Shown here piece after piece: positions 1 to 10,934 of a stretch of DNA of 64,000 bases (its first letter is position 1; each line of letters begins with the position of its first letter). Origin of the DNA: Clostridium fungisolvens (lineage in GTDB: Bacteria > Bacillota > Clostridia > Clostridiales > Clostridiaceae); the NCBI RefSeq assembly GCF_014193895.1, contig NZ_BLZR01000001.1:1984001-2048000 (forward strand). The letters are read 5' to 3'. A program made the position numbers and the translations under genes. The notes below the pieces were generated by a model. The model ran no database searches. It worked only from the letters and a program-made list of their open reading frames with translations, and was not told where the DNA came from.

Positions 1-294
<294 letters not shown>

Positions 295-658
295 ATGGAG
301 AAATTATTAAGTACTGATGCATTTCAGGCTTAATATATACGAATTCTGGTTAGAATCTCTCTCTGTTTAATTTTGAGATACCAAGTATCTCAGATTGTTC
401 TTTGAAAATTGCACATAAGTTAAAGTAAAGATATTTACTATTCTTTGTAATATAAAGGACTGAATAAAATACACGCTAGTATTGAAAACAGTCAATAATC
501 TGCGGACTAGATAATATGTATCTATAGTCCAACCGTACAGTATGCAATGTACTTTTTTTTGAGTGCAGAAATATAATTTGTGCGTTAGATTAAGAGTGAC
601 ATTAGAACCAAGCAGGAAAATAACTAAGTAATGCGACGGTTATAATGACACGACATTA
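295..658 (+). other. 16S-23S internal transcribed spacer, no tRNA
   Basis: I find no tRNA cloverleaf in this spacer. It contains a boxA/processing-type segment (TCTTTGAAAATTGCAC, 399-414) typical of clostridial rRNA spacers. That segment is almost exactly complementary (one mismatch) to 3591-3606, just after the 23S gene, so the two could form part of the precursor-23S processing stalk. A local hairpin (GGACTAG...CTATAGTCC) lies near 503-530. Confidence 0.8.
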
Positions 659-3563
<2,905 letters not shown>

Positions 3564-3621
3564 ATAAATGTTATTACAAAGTAAACTTAAGTGCAATTTT
3601 GAAAGAATAATCTTTCAAAGA

Positions 3622-3739
3622 TCTAGTAATGATGCGTCTAAGGGTTACACCCGTACCCATACCGAACACGAAGGTTAAGACTTAGACGGCTGATGGTACT
3701 GCATGGGCGACTGTGTGGGAGAGTAGGTGGTTGCTAGGT
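3622..3739 (+). rRNA. rrf: 5S ribosomal RNA
   Basis: About 117 bases with the 5S signature (ACCCGTACCCATACCGAACA, about 3648-3667) and complementary ends (TCTAGTAA near the 5' end and TTGCTAGG near the 3' end). It follows the 23S gene by about 60 bases, so the operon order is 16S-23S-5S. A strong terminator comes directly after it. Confidence 0.95.
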
Positions 3740-3760
3740 AATCAGTATCTTACGATACAT

Positions 3761-3792
3761 AAAAGACTTCACAAATGTGAAGTCTTTTTTTT
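3761..3792 (+). terminator. rRNA operon terminator
   Basis: A perfect hairpin (AAAAGACTTCAC, 4-base loop, GTGAAGTCTTTT) followed by a T-run. It closes the rRNA operon. Confidence 0.92.
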
Positions 3793-3864
3793 ATTATTTA
3801 AGAATTTATAACTTAATTATATATGTGAATAATTATATGAACAGACTTATGACATAATATAACT

Positions 3865-3939
3865 TAAAGAATAAAAAATAAGAATTTGTCGCCTGTAAGT
3901 TTCCTTATGTACATTCGGGAAGACATAGGTGTAAAAAAA
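3865..3939 (+). repeat. dispersed hairpin element, copy A
   Basis: This segment shares its A-rich lead-in, a CGCCTGT...ATAGGTG stem (with wobble pairs) around a TTCC...GGGAA inner stem, and a trailing A-run with the elements at 7694, 47409 and (partly) 51558. It lacks the second hairpin seen in copies B and C. It lies upstream of the DTW-domain gene in the same orientation. Confidence 0.6.
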
Positions 3940-4036
3940 GTATATAATTTTATTAATTATAAAGAATATTTAAGGCTAGATTAGAATAATGTAGGTCGCG
4001 TTAACTTAATATAATATTAATAGATGAACTAGATAT

Positions 4037-4132
4037 AGGGTTCCATTACGAGAGCTTAAGTTATGCATGTTCGAAAATCATGCACCTATACCCTGTAGAC
4101 ATGCATAGCTTAGTAGTTGAAGTTGTAACCCT
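4037..4132 (+). repeat. about 98-bp palindromic repeat, copy 1 (diverged)
   Basis: An imperfect inverted repeat with ends AGGGTTCC and GTAACCCT and an inner arm GTTCGAAAATCATG. The layout matches the copies at 10935, 11037 and 16800: end box, AAGTTAT arm, TTCGAAAATC arm, TAGTAGTTGA arm and closing end box. This is the most diverged copy. It sits just upstream of the ribosome binding site of the DTW-domain gene, so its hairpin would lie in or near that leader. Confidence 0.6.
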
Positions 4133-4147
4133 AAATAAGGAGGCAAA

Positions 4148-4786
4148 ATGGATTCGATTTATAAGGTTAAACAAATCACAAAACTATATAAAAGTTGCGA
4201 TAAATGTGGTCTTCCTGATATAAATTGTATTTGCAATACAATTTCGAAAGTTAATACTAAAGCAAAGATATGGATACTATCCACAGAGAAAGAATTCTAT
4301 AGACCTTCTAATACTGCAAGAATTTTAAAATTAGTAAATCCAGAATCAACAGATATATATTTATGGGAAAGAACTAAAAAGCCTGAAGAGTTAATCAAAA
4401 ACATAAAGCAGGATATTTATGATGTATATCTTGTTTTTCCAGAAGAAAGCAGAGATGTAGAAAGTGTTGAAGTTATGAATAATCATGCAGATAAAATTCC
4501 CGCATTTATTCTTTTAGACGGAACATGGAAAGAAGCTAAGAAGATACTTAGGAGAAGTGAATATTTAAAGGAACTTCCGAGAATTTCACTGAGTGTGGAT
4601 TTTAAATCTGAATATAATTTAAGAAGAGGAGTTGTTGAAGGAAATTTATGCACTATAGAAGCAGCAATTGAAGTAATAAGAAAGAATAATGAATTAGAGA
4701 ATGCTGATAAAATTAATAAAGTCTTTAAAATGTTTCTTGAGGGCTTTAAATTTGGATTATGTGGACAGAAGATAAGTGATATATAG
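4148..4786 (+). CDS. DTW domain protein, probable tRNA-uridine aminocarboxypropyltransferase (TapT/YfiP-like)
   Basis: A 212-residue soluble protein. Family signatures visible in order are an N-terminal zinc-ribbon-like cysteine set (CDKCGLPDINCIC, residues about 17-29), the RPSNTAR segment near 55-61, the defining D-x-T-W motif (DGTWKEA near 125) and LRRGVVEGNLCTIEA near 160. DTW/TapT enzymes transfer the 3-amino-3-carboxypropyl group of S-adenosylmethionine to uridine in tRNA (acp3U47 in E. coli). The start follows AAGGAGG at a good distance. A Nudix gene lies 44 bases downstream in the same direction, so the two may be co-transcribed. The family is clear; the modified position in this organism is inferred. 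Confidence 0.88.
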   Translation: MDSIYKVKQITKLYKSCDKCGLPDINCICNTISKVNTKAKIWILSTEKEFYRPSNTARILKLVNPESTDIYLWERTKKPEELIKNIKQDIYDVYLVFPEESRDVESVEVMNNHADKIPAFILLDGTWKEAKKILRRSEYLKELPRISLSVDFKSEYNLRRGVVEGNLCTIEAAIEVIRKNNELENADKINKVFKMFLEGFKFGLCGQKISDI

Positions 4787-4830
4787 TCAGAATTGATTTG
4801 CACTAAATGCAATTGTTTAAGGAGAATTCA

Positions 4831-5301
4831 ATGAAGGTTTTAGCAGAGAATAAAAGTGGTCAACAGTTATTAGAATACAAAAAAGTTACGGAGAAAGATT
4901 TACTGGAAAGTACTGAAATTAGACCGGTCACAAGTTCATTTGCATTTGTAAGATGCTATGGAAAGTATTTGGTTGCTCATAATAAGTGGAGAAATCAGTG
5001 GGAATTTCCTGCTGGTAAGATTGAAGAAGGAGAGACTTATAGGGAGTGTGCAGTAAGGGAGTTATTTGAAGAAACTAATCAGAAAATACGTGATTTTCAG
5101 TTTAAAGGAGTATTTAAGATATATGATAAAAAAAAGGAAGAGATACGATACAGAACGGCATATTTTGCAGATATAGACCATATTGATGATTTTAAAGAAA
5201 ATGATGAGATGGAAGATATTATGCTTTGGGATTTAAAGAGCCATATAGGGGATTTTGATGAAGTAGATAAAAAGATGCTGGAGCTAATTTTGCTTAATTA
5301 A
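4831..5301 (+). CDS. Nudix hydrolase
   Basis: A 156-residue Nudix-fold pyrophosphohydrolase. The Nudix box is complete, starting at GKIEEGETYRECAVRE and continuing LFEE (residues about 61-80), with the metal-binding REVNEE-type glutamates present. The start was moved from an upstream in-frame ATG at 4807 to the ATG at 4831 because AAGGAG (4819-4824) is well placed for it. The substrate cannot be read from the sequence; possibilities include oxidised nucleotides, ADP-ribose-like molecules and other nucleoside diphosphate derivatives. It is probably translated from the same transcript as the DTW gene. Confidence 0.88.
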   Translation: MKVLAENKSGQQLLEYKKVTEKDLLESTEIRPVTSSFAFVRCYGKYLVAHNKWRNQWEFPAGKIEEGETYRECAVRELFEETNQKIRDFQFKGVFKIYDKKKEEIRYRTAYFADIDHIDDFKENDEMEDIMLWDLKSHIGDFDEVDKKMLELILLN

Positions 5302-5491
5302 TTTAATCAAAGTACTTCTTTTATTTAATAAATAATTACGAAATTTCTTTTAAGTGTTATTCTATCACAATTAGTAATTTTCTGAATAAAATTTAATATA
5401 AATGAATTTTCATTTTTATAATGCGCAATGTAACCTAAGCTATATTGGAAGAAGAGAAAAATATTAAGCTAAGGAGAAATCACGTGATTAA

Positions 5492-6364
5492 ATGCAGGAA
5501 CTATATAAGTTAGAAAATGCTTGGTATGTAAAAATAATATTTGCTGCAATAACAACTTTATTTGCACCATTTAAATTAGCTTTACTTGTGCTATGTGCAA
5601 TGATAATAATTGATACAATAACTGGATGTATTTATGCAGCTAGAATTAAAAGATTAAACAGTAGAGGATTAAGAAGAGGCTTAGATAAAATATTAGTTTA
5701 CTCAATTTGTATTTTAGTTGTAAGACTTTTAGAAATAGGAGTACAAGAGATTTTTAGTACAACTCTTCTTACTGAATTTATTACAGCTTATCTCATTCTT
5801 ACTGAAAGTTTTAGTGCACTAGAAAATCTTAATTCTTTAGGAGCACCATTACCATTAAGAATTAAAAAAATAATCTTGGCCAATATAAAGAATGATACTT
5901 TAAGGCAAATTGTGATTGAGGACGAAAATAAAAAGAATTACAATGATGAAATATCTGATATAAAACAGTATTGCTTGCCTAATATAAATGATGAAAACAT
6001 TAAAAGAGTCATGCTGATAATGATAAATGAGTGGACAAAATTTATAAATATACTGGACAAAGAATTAGATGAAGCTGAAGGGTATAGCAATGATTTGATT
6101 TTATGTAAGGTATTATCTTTAGTGGAAGCTACTAAAAAGACTACTAGAGATATTTGGATAGATGAAGGTATATCTAAAAATTATATGGAAAGATTCATGA
6201 TTTATCATAAGGTTAGACTGGACAAGTATTTAACAGAATTAGAATTTATATGCGAGAGTAGTGATTCCATTGAGAAGAAGAAAAAACTAATAATAGAAAA
6301 GCTTATTATTTTGATGTATATCACTGTTTCAGACAGCCAAAAAAGTATAAGTGAAGAATTGTAA
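5492..6364 (+). CDS. holin-like (TcdE/phage holin family) membrane protein with long C-terminal extension
   Basis: A 290-residue protein. The first about 135 residues resemble the phage/toxin-secretion holin family (Phage_holin_4, TcdE-like): hydrophobic segments near residues 13-45, 65-80 and 88-105, a DTITG motif between segments 1 and 2, and basic loops. Residues about 140-290 form a charged, soluble extension that I do not recognise and that ordinary holins (about 130-160 residues) lack. No endolysin, toxin or phage gene is nearby, so a lysis role is only inference. The best Shine-Dalgarno (AAGGAG at 5471) is rather far (15 bases) from this ATG. Confidence 0.68.
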   Translation: MQELYKLENAWYVKIIFAAITTLFAPFKLALLVLCAMIIIDTITGCIYAARIKRLNSRGLRRGLDKILVYSICILVVRLLEIGVQEIFSTTLLTEFITAYLILTESFSALENLNSLGAPLPLRIKKIILANIKNDTLRQIVIEDENKKNYNDEISDIKQYCLPNINDENIKRVMLIMINEWTKFINILDKELDEAEGYSNDLILCKVLSLVEATKKTTRDIWIDEGISKNYMERFMIYHKVRLDKYLTELEFICESSDSIEKKKKLIIEKLIILMYITVSDSQKSISEEL

Positions 6365-6446
6365 ACTTCAAGAATCCTCTTTTATTAATAATTAAATCTT
6401 ACTTCAAAAGAAAATAAAGCAAGAAAATAGTATAGAATATGAAAAA

Positions 6447-6482
6447 ACTTCGGTAATGCTCTGTATAGTTGATTACTGAAGC
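6447..6482. other. hairpin, function unknown
   Basis: An inverted repeat (CTTCGGTAAT...ATTACTGAAG) 80 bases after the holin-like gene. It has no T-run on either side, so it is probably not a terminator by itself. Confidence 0.4.
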
Positions 6483-6509
6483 GAAAAGTTAAGGTGTTTT
6501 ACAAGTATT

Positions 6510-6555
6510 AGAAGGCAACTTTATGGATGTGATGCATAGAGCTGTCTTCTTTTTG
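6510..6555 (+). terminator. terminator of the holin-like gene
   Basis: An 8-bp stem (AGAAGGCA with TGTCTTCT, one G-U pair), a long loop and a T5 tract. It lies between the convergent holin-like gene and the small gene at 6608-6844. Confidence 0.6.
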
Positions 6556-6607
6556 TGTACATACAATAATTTTATATTATGTACTAATATTTATATAAGT
6601 ATTAATA

Positions 6608-6844
6608 CTAGCCAACAAAAATATCATCACCAGGGTTATTATTATTGTTACCAGTCGGATTTACATCAGTAGCTATGAATTGCTTTTGAGATGCTAATGT
6701 TAATAACAGACAACCAACGCCTACAATAAAGTTACCAAGTACATTTATTTCATCTGCATTTTTATCTTTGGCAAGAGCTATAGCAATTGCATTTGTAAGG
6801 ATAAGAGCATCTTCTGGACTGAGATTATCAAAAATTGTCATCAC
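6608..6844 (-). CDS. small conserved clostridial protein of unknown function
   Basis: A 78-residue protein with two likely regions: an acidic N-terminal part (SPEDALILTNAIAIALAKDK) and a hydrophobic helix near residues 40-52 (FIVGVGCLLLTLA), followed by an Asn/Pro/Gly-rich tail (NPTGNNNNNPGDD). The layout recalls small clostridial proteins containing SPEDA(A/L) and LGNF(I/L) segments; that family match is from memory. The two adjacent ATG codons are preceded by AGGTG. No function can be assigned. Confidence 0.65.
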   Translation of the reverse strand: MMTIFDNLSPEDALILTNAIAIALAKDKNADEINVLGNFIVGVGCLLLTLASQKQFIATDVNPTGNNNNNPGDDIFVG

Positions 6845-7050
6845 TACACCTACTTATAATTAATGATAATAAATAATATGATGCTATTTTGTGAGGTATG
6901 CTTCTAATGAACTTAAGTTAGGATAATTAAATTATTTTATTTAATTAAAGTAGTACTAAAAATTAATGAAATAAGTAGTATATTTAATCTTTATTGGTGA
7001 AGTGTGGTAATTGAAAGTTATATATTTTTTTATAGTAATTAAACAAAGTG

Positions 7051-7079
7051 TTGACAAAATAATTTTTCAGGAATAAAAT
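7051..7079 (+). promoter_or_regulatory. sigma-A promoter of the thrS T-box leader
   Basis: TTGACA (7051-7056) and TAAAAT (7074-7079) with a 17-base spacer, just upstream of the first T-box leader. This is a near-consensus vegetative promoter. Confidence 0.8.
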
Positions 7080-7095
7080 GAATATTAACAAAAAA

Positions 7096-7332
7096 CTATG
7101 AAGAGGAAGAGTAAATAATTTACTGTTGAAAGAGAGAGAAACTCACCGGCTGAAAGGTTTCTTAAATAAGTATTATTGAAAACCACCTCTGAGTTGACTG
7201 CTGAAATATATAGTAGGTAGTTCCGTAAACTTGCGTTAAAAGTGTTGAGTGATAGAAGTAGCTAATTGCTTACTTCTGTAATTTGGGTGGAATCGCGATA
7301 TACTCGTCCCTTATAGGGGATGAGTTTTTTTA
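7096..7332 (+). promoter_or_regulatory. T-box riboswitch 1 (complete), probably tRNA-Thr
   Basis: Canonical elements occur in order: GAAGAGGAAGAGTAAA at the base of Stem I, the AG-bulge and apical-loop region (AGAGAGA...CACCGGCTGAAAGG), a CACCTCTGAGTTG segment before the specifier loop, the T-box sequence TGGGTGGAATCGCG (about 7284-7297) and a terminator (ACTCGTCCC...GGGATGAGT plus T-run, 7302-7331). The likely specifier is ACT (7197-7199), a threonine codon. The TGGA bulge fits a tRNA whose discriminator base is U, as expected for bacterial tRNA-Thr in Firmicutes. It should read through into thrS when tRNA-Thr is uncharged. Confidence 0.9.
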
Positions 7333-7491
7333 TTGTATAGGAAATTATAAAATTTTCAAGCTAGTTAAACGTAGATACTTCAATGGGTTTATATGCTTTT
7401 TACGAGATAAAGTAAAAAGATAAAAGTTATTGAACAATATAATTTTAAATTTACCACTTTAGTAATTTTAAAATTGAATATTTAAAAGCAA

Positions 7492-7632
7492 TGAAGAGGA
7501 AGAGTAGGCAATTTACGCAAATCTGCGTTATGGATTTTGAGTGATAGTAGTTGATAGTATAGCTACTATAATTTGGGTGGAATCGCGATTAAACTCGTCC
7601 CTTATCTGTGGGGACGGGTTTTATTTTTTATT
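7492..7632 (+). promoter_or_regulatory. T-box riboswitch 2, truncated (lacks most of Stem I)
   Basis: A second copy of the leader. The Stem I base (GAAGAGGAAGAGTA), the region from ACGCAAATCTGCGTTATGG onward, TGGGTGGAATCGCG (7574-7587) and the terminator (AACTCGTCCC...GGGACGGGTT, T-rich tail) align with copy 1. The roughly 110 bases that hold the AG bulge, apical loop and specifier loop in copy 1 are absent. This copy therefore appears to have no codon-reading element, although its terminator and antiterminator parts are intact. Confidence 0.82.
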
Positions 7633-7693
7633 TTTGAGGAATTTATAACTAAGTAAGATCTATAAGTATGCGTAATAGGTTTAAAACAAAAAA

Positions 7694-7800
7694 ATTAAAG
7701 AATAAAAAAAGAATATGTAGCCTGTCAAATTTTCCTCATACGTATTCAAAAAGACAGATGCGCAAAAAAAAATCACTGAAGGAAGTCGCTTCAGCGACTT
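7694..7800 (+). repeat. dispersed two-hairpin element, copy B
   Basis: It contains GAATAAAAAAAGAAT, then hairpin 1 (CTGTC...GACAG around TTTTCCTCATACGTATTC), then GATGCGC followed by an A-run, then hairpin 2 (TCACTGAAG...CTTCAGCGA). The element ends about 40 bases before the thrS start codon, so it lies in the thrS leader downstream of both T-boxes. Hairpin 1 pairs as CTGTC/GACAG here and CTGCC/GGCAG in copy C, a compensatory change. Confidence 0.68.
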
Positions 7801-7840
7801 TATATATATTAAAACTAAATTTTATAAAAGGAGGACTATC

Positions 7841-9604
7841 ATGTTAAAAGTTATTTTAAAAGATGGAAGTGTTATTGATTCAAATGAAGAAGAAGGAAGA
7901 AGGGCTTTAAGGCATACCGCAGCACACATATTAGCTCAAGCGGTAAAACGCTTATATCCAGGTGCTAAACTAACTATAGGTCCAGCAATTGATAGTGGAT
8001 TCTATTACGATTTTGATATGGAAGAAACACTTACTATAGATTCGCTTAAAGCAATTGAAGAAGAAATGAAGATAATAATTAAGGAAGACTTAAAACTTGA
8101 AAGGAGTGTATTATCTAGAGCGGTTGCATTAATGCTTATGGAGGAAAAAGGTGAAAGTTATAAGGTGGAACTTATAAATGATTTACCAGAAGATGAAGAG
8201 TTAACTTTCTTTAAACAAGGTGACTTTATTGATTTATGTGCAGGTCCACATGTACTTTCTACTTCAAAGGTAAAAGCTGTTAAGCTACTATCAGTTGCAG
8301 GGGCTTATTGGAGAGGCAATGAGAAAAATAAGATGCTCCAAAGAGTTTATGGTACTGCCTTTGCAAAAAAGAGTGAGTTAGATCAATATTTAAATATGTT
8401 GGAAGAAGCCAAAAAACGAGACCATAGAAAGCTTGGAAAAGAACTTAAGCTATTTTCTTTAATGAATGAAGGACCAGGATTTCCATTTTTTCTTCCAAAT
8501 GGTGTAGTATTGAAAAATAAGTTAATTGAGTACTGGAGAGAACTTCATAGAAAGTATGGATATGAGGAAATTGAAACACCACTTATATTAAACAGAGATC
8601 TATGGCAGACTTCAGGACATTGGTATCATTATAAGGAAAACATGTACACAGTAAATATTGATGAAGAGGAATATGCAATAAAGCCAATGAATTGTCCTGG
8701 TGGAATGTTAGTATACAAATCTGAGTCACATTCTTACAAAGAGCTTCCGATTAGAGCTGCAGAACTGGGAAGAGTGCATAGACATGAGCTTTCTGGTGCT
8801 TTACATGGGCTTATGAGAGTAAGAGCCTTTACTCAAGATGATGCGCATATATTCATGTTACCTGAGCAAATCAAAGATGAGATAAAGAGCGTAATTAAAC
8901 TTATAAATGAAGTATATTCACGATTTGGTTTTAAATATAATGTTGAACTTTCAACAAGACCGGAGAATTCAATGGGAAGTGATAGTGAATGGGAAATTGC
9001 TGAAGAATCACTTAAAAATGCCTTAGAGGAAATAAATATGTCTTTTAAGATTAACCCAGGAGATGGAGCTTTTTATGGTCCTAAAATAGATTTTCATCTT
9101 GAAGATAGTATTGGCAGGACATGGCAATGTGGCACAATACAACTAGATTTTCAGCTTCCTCAAAGGTTTGATTTAGAGTATGTTGGTAGTGATGGTGAAA
9201 AGCATAAACCTATTGTTATACACAGAGTAATTTTCGGAAGCATTGAAAGATTCATTGGGATACTAATAGAACATTTTGAAGGAAAATTTCCAACTTGGAT
9301 ATCACCAGTTCAAGTTAAAGTACTTCCTATATCAGATCAGTTTAATGAGTATGCAGATGAAGTAGTAAAAAAACTAGAAGAAAATCATATTAGAGTTAAG
9401 ATAGATAATAGAGTCGAGAAGATAGGTTATAAGATTAGAGAAGCTAGAAATGAAAGAGTGCCTTATATTATAATTGTGGGTGAAAAAGAAAGAAATACAA
9501 AAACAATTTCTCTCAGAAGCAGAAAAAATGGTGAAGAAGGTTCTGTAAATATTGAAGATTTTTTATCTAATATCGATAACGAAATAAGGCTAAAACAACT
9601 ATAA
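7841..9604 (+). CDS. thrS: threonyl-tRNA synthetase lacking the TGS domain
   Basis: A 587-residue class II synthetase that charges tRNA-Thr with threonine. After about 18 TGS-like residues it goes straight into the editing domain: H25/H29 (HTAAH) and C133/H137 (CAGPH) correspond to the E. coli editing-site residues H73/H77 and C182/H186. The catalytic core keeps the zinc ligands C285 (MNCPGG), H336 (QDDAH) and H461 (IHR), and class II motifs 2 and 3. The anticodon-binding domain follows (about 485-587). Usual bacterial ThrRS is about 635-645 residues; the offset of 48-49 residues equals loss of most of the TGS domain. AAAGGAGG precedes the ATG. The tandem T-box leaders recall B. subtilis thrZ, a secondary, starvation-induced ThrRS. 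Confidence 0.95.
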   Translation: MLKVILKDGSVIDSNEEEGRRALRHTAAHILAQAVKRLYPGAKLTIGPAIDSGFYYDFDMEETLTIDSLKAIEEEMKIIIKEDLKLERSVLSRAVALMLMEEKGESYKVELINDLPEDEELTFFKQGDFIDLCAGPHVLSTSKVKAVKLLSVAGAYWRGNEKNKMLQRVYGTAFAKKSELDQYLNMLEEAKKRDHRKLGKELKLFSLMNEGPGFPFFLPNGVVLKNKLIEYWRELHRKYGYEEIETPLILNRDLWQTSGHWYHYKENMYTVNIDEEEYAIKPMNCPGGMLVYKSESHSYKELPIRAAELGRVHRHELSGALHGLMRVRAFTQDDAHIFMLPEQIKDEIKSVIKLINEVYSRFGFKYNVELSTRPENSMGSDSEWEIAEESLKNALEEINMSFKINPGDGAFYGPKIDFHLEDSIGRTWQCGTIQLDFQLPQRFDLEYVGSDGEKHKPIVIHRVIFGSIERFIGILIEHFEGKFPTWISPVQVKVLPISDQFNEYADEVVKKLEENHIRVKIDNRVEKIGYKIREARNERVPYIIIVGEKERNTKTISLRSRKNGEEGSVNIEDFLSNIDNEIRLKQL

Positions 9605-9630
9605 TACTAAGTTGTTTCTAGGTTATATAA

Positions 9631-9678
9631 AATACAGGATAATTAGTTTAATATAAACACTAATACCCTGTATTTTTA
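9631..9678 (+). terminator. thrS terminator
   Basis: The hairpin AATACAGG/CCCTGTATT, with an inner ATTAG/CTAAT stem, is followed by a T-run. Confidence 0.75.
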
Positions 9679-9952
9679 CTTGTAGATACAAAAAAGTTAT
9701 TAAGCATGACAGATATTTTTAAGTATCATTGTATATCTGTTTAATGAAATTGGTTTATGATATAATAAAAAGTAAATCATGAAAACGTTATACAATAATA
9801 TAAGAATGATTATTAGGTGTGACAATAAAAGTTGATTAATTTTATTTGGGAGTTTTTGTGGATATTTATATACCTATATATGCATTGTTATTATTGTTTA
9901 CAAATTAGTAATGTATTTTTGCAAACAATTGTTAAATATGGGGGAGTGAAAA
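9679..9952 (+). other. intergenic region upstream of the EIIB-like gene
   Basis: AT-rich region with no recognisable gene. A short open frame starting at 9832 has no ribosome binding site and overlaps the next gene, so I do not call it. GGGGGAG at about 9940 is the ribosome binding site of the following gene. Confidence 0.5.
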
Positions 9953-10357
9953 ATGATAAAGATTCTTTTATGTTGTCTTGGGGGATTCTCTTCAAGTGCT
10001 TTGGCTCAAAAAGTTGAAAAGGAGATATTAGATAATAATATGCAAAATGATTTTTATATCGAGTTTTCACCATTTCAATTAGCTGTAAAGAAAGTTTCTG
10101 AGTTTGATATTATAGTATGTTGTCCTCATTTAATTACAGATGTAAAAAAAATTATAAAAACTTTAAATCCTGATATACCTATTTATATTCTTCCACCAAG
10201 GATGTATGGAATGATGAGCTTTAATGAGTTATCATTAGATGCTGTTGATGCTATTGAGTTATACAAGACCAATAGAATTAATCCAGTGTATTTTCCTGGA
10301 GAAGATAATACCTTAAGGGTTACTAGGCATGTAGCTTATAGAAAAACTAAGGTTTAA
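9953..10357 (+). CDS. orphan PTS EIIB-like (lactose/cellobiose family) protein
   Basis: A 134-residue protein. The N-terminus (MIKILLCCLGGFSSSALAQK) resembles the phosphocysteine loop of cellobiose-type EIIB domains: a beta-strand, then Cys at position 7 or 8, then a Gly/Ser-rich loop and helix. A second strand carries FDIIVCCPHL (about 52-61). True EIIB proteins are about 100 residues and sit beside EIIC and EIIA genes; none is here, and this one has an extra C-terminal segment of about 30 residues. It may be a regulatory or repurposed EIIB fold. GGGGGAG precedes the ATG. Fold assignment is moderate, function unknown. Confidence 0.6.
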   Translation: MIKILLCCLGGFSSSALAQKVEKEILDNNMQNDFYIEFSPFQLAVKKVSEFDIIVCCPHLITDVKKIIKTLNPDIPIYILPPRMYGMMSFNELSLDAVDAIELYKTNRINPVYFPGEDNTLRVTRHVAYRKTKV

Positions 10358-10459
10358 TCATGTATCTTATAGACAAAAAACAATAAACAATAATAGTTTA
10401 ATACTGAGTAAAAATCTTAAGTCACTGGATATAGAAAATATAAGTATAAATTTAAATAG

Positions 10460-10491
10460 AATGACCGCCTACAATATTGTAGACGGTCATT
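10460..10491. terminator. bidirectional terminator
   Basis: A long hairpin (AATGACCG-C-CTACAA / TTGTAG-A-CGGTCATT) lies between two convergent genes, the EIIB-like gene on + and the small HTH gene on -. T-rich flanks make it usable from both sides. Confidence 0.75.
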
Positions 10492-10501
10492 ATGTTTAGA
10501 T

Positions 10502-10900
10502 TTAGTTATTTTCCCCGGTTTTAATAGTATTATCAATATCTATTTTTACAGATATGTTTAGACTAATATCAACTTTAGTAGATGATTTTTCTAAAGATTC
10601 AAGTAATGTAATCACTTCTCTAAGACTACTTGAGTTGTTACCTTCTTCTGGGGGAGTTTCAACTTCGGTAGGAAGTTCTTCTACAACAGGTGGTTCAGCA
10701 ATTTCAGTCTTTGGTTCTTCTGCAGTAACAGGTTCCAAAACTTCTGTGGGCAATGCAGCAGATATAGCTTCATTAAGTAATTTAGCATTCTTTAAAACAT
10801 GTTTCACATATTTTTTTGTAAACCCTTTACTTGCGATATCTTCTATGCTAAGGCCTTCTTCGTAAAGTTTGATAATTTCAGTCTTTTTACTAATTTTCAT
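10502..10900 (-). CDS. small HTH-like protein with acidic Pro/Glu/Thr linker
   Basis: A 132-residue protein. Residues about 1-35 form a helix-turn-helix-like module (IIKLYEEGLSIEDIASKGF then TKKYVKHVLKNAK), similar to resolvase or sigma-like HTHs. Residues about 50-90 are a low-complexity Pro/Glu/Thr/Val linker, and the C-terminus ends with a coiled or beta-rich part (VDISLNISVKIDID). The ATG at 10900 was chosen because AAAGAGGTG lies 6-8 bases upstream of it; the GTG at 10909 overlaps that Shine-Dalgarno. Two palindromic repeats lie directly upstream. DNA binding is inferred from the HTH pattern only. Confidence 0.65.
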   Translation of the reverse strand: MKISKKTEIIKLYEEGLSIEDIASKGFTKKYVKHVLKNAKLLNEAISAALPTEVLEPVTAEEPKTEIAEPPVVEELPTEVETPPEEGNNSSSLREVITLLESLEKSSTKVDISLNISVKIDIDNTIKTGENN

Positions 10901-10934
10901 ATATAACACCTCTTTATTATTAAATTCTATCTAA

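Noticed and set aside
3622..4147. A tRNA gene cluster after the 5S gene.
   Set aside because: No cloverleaf with TTCRA loop and acceptor stem could be found; the only TTCGA occurrence belongs to the 98-bp palindrome family.
9832..10017. A 61-codon frame overlapping the start of the EIIB-like gene.
   Set aside because: No ribosome binding site and a different frame from the EIIB-like protein, which is better supported.
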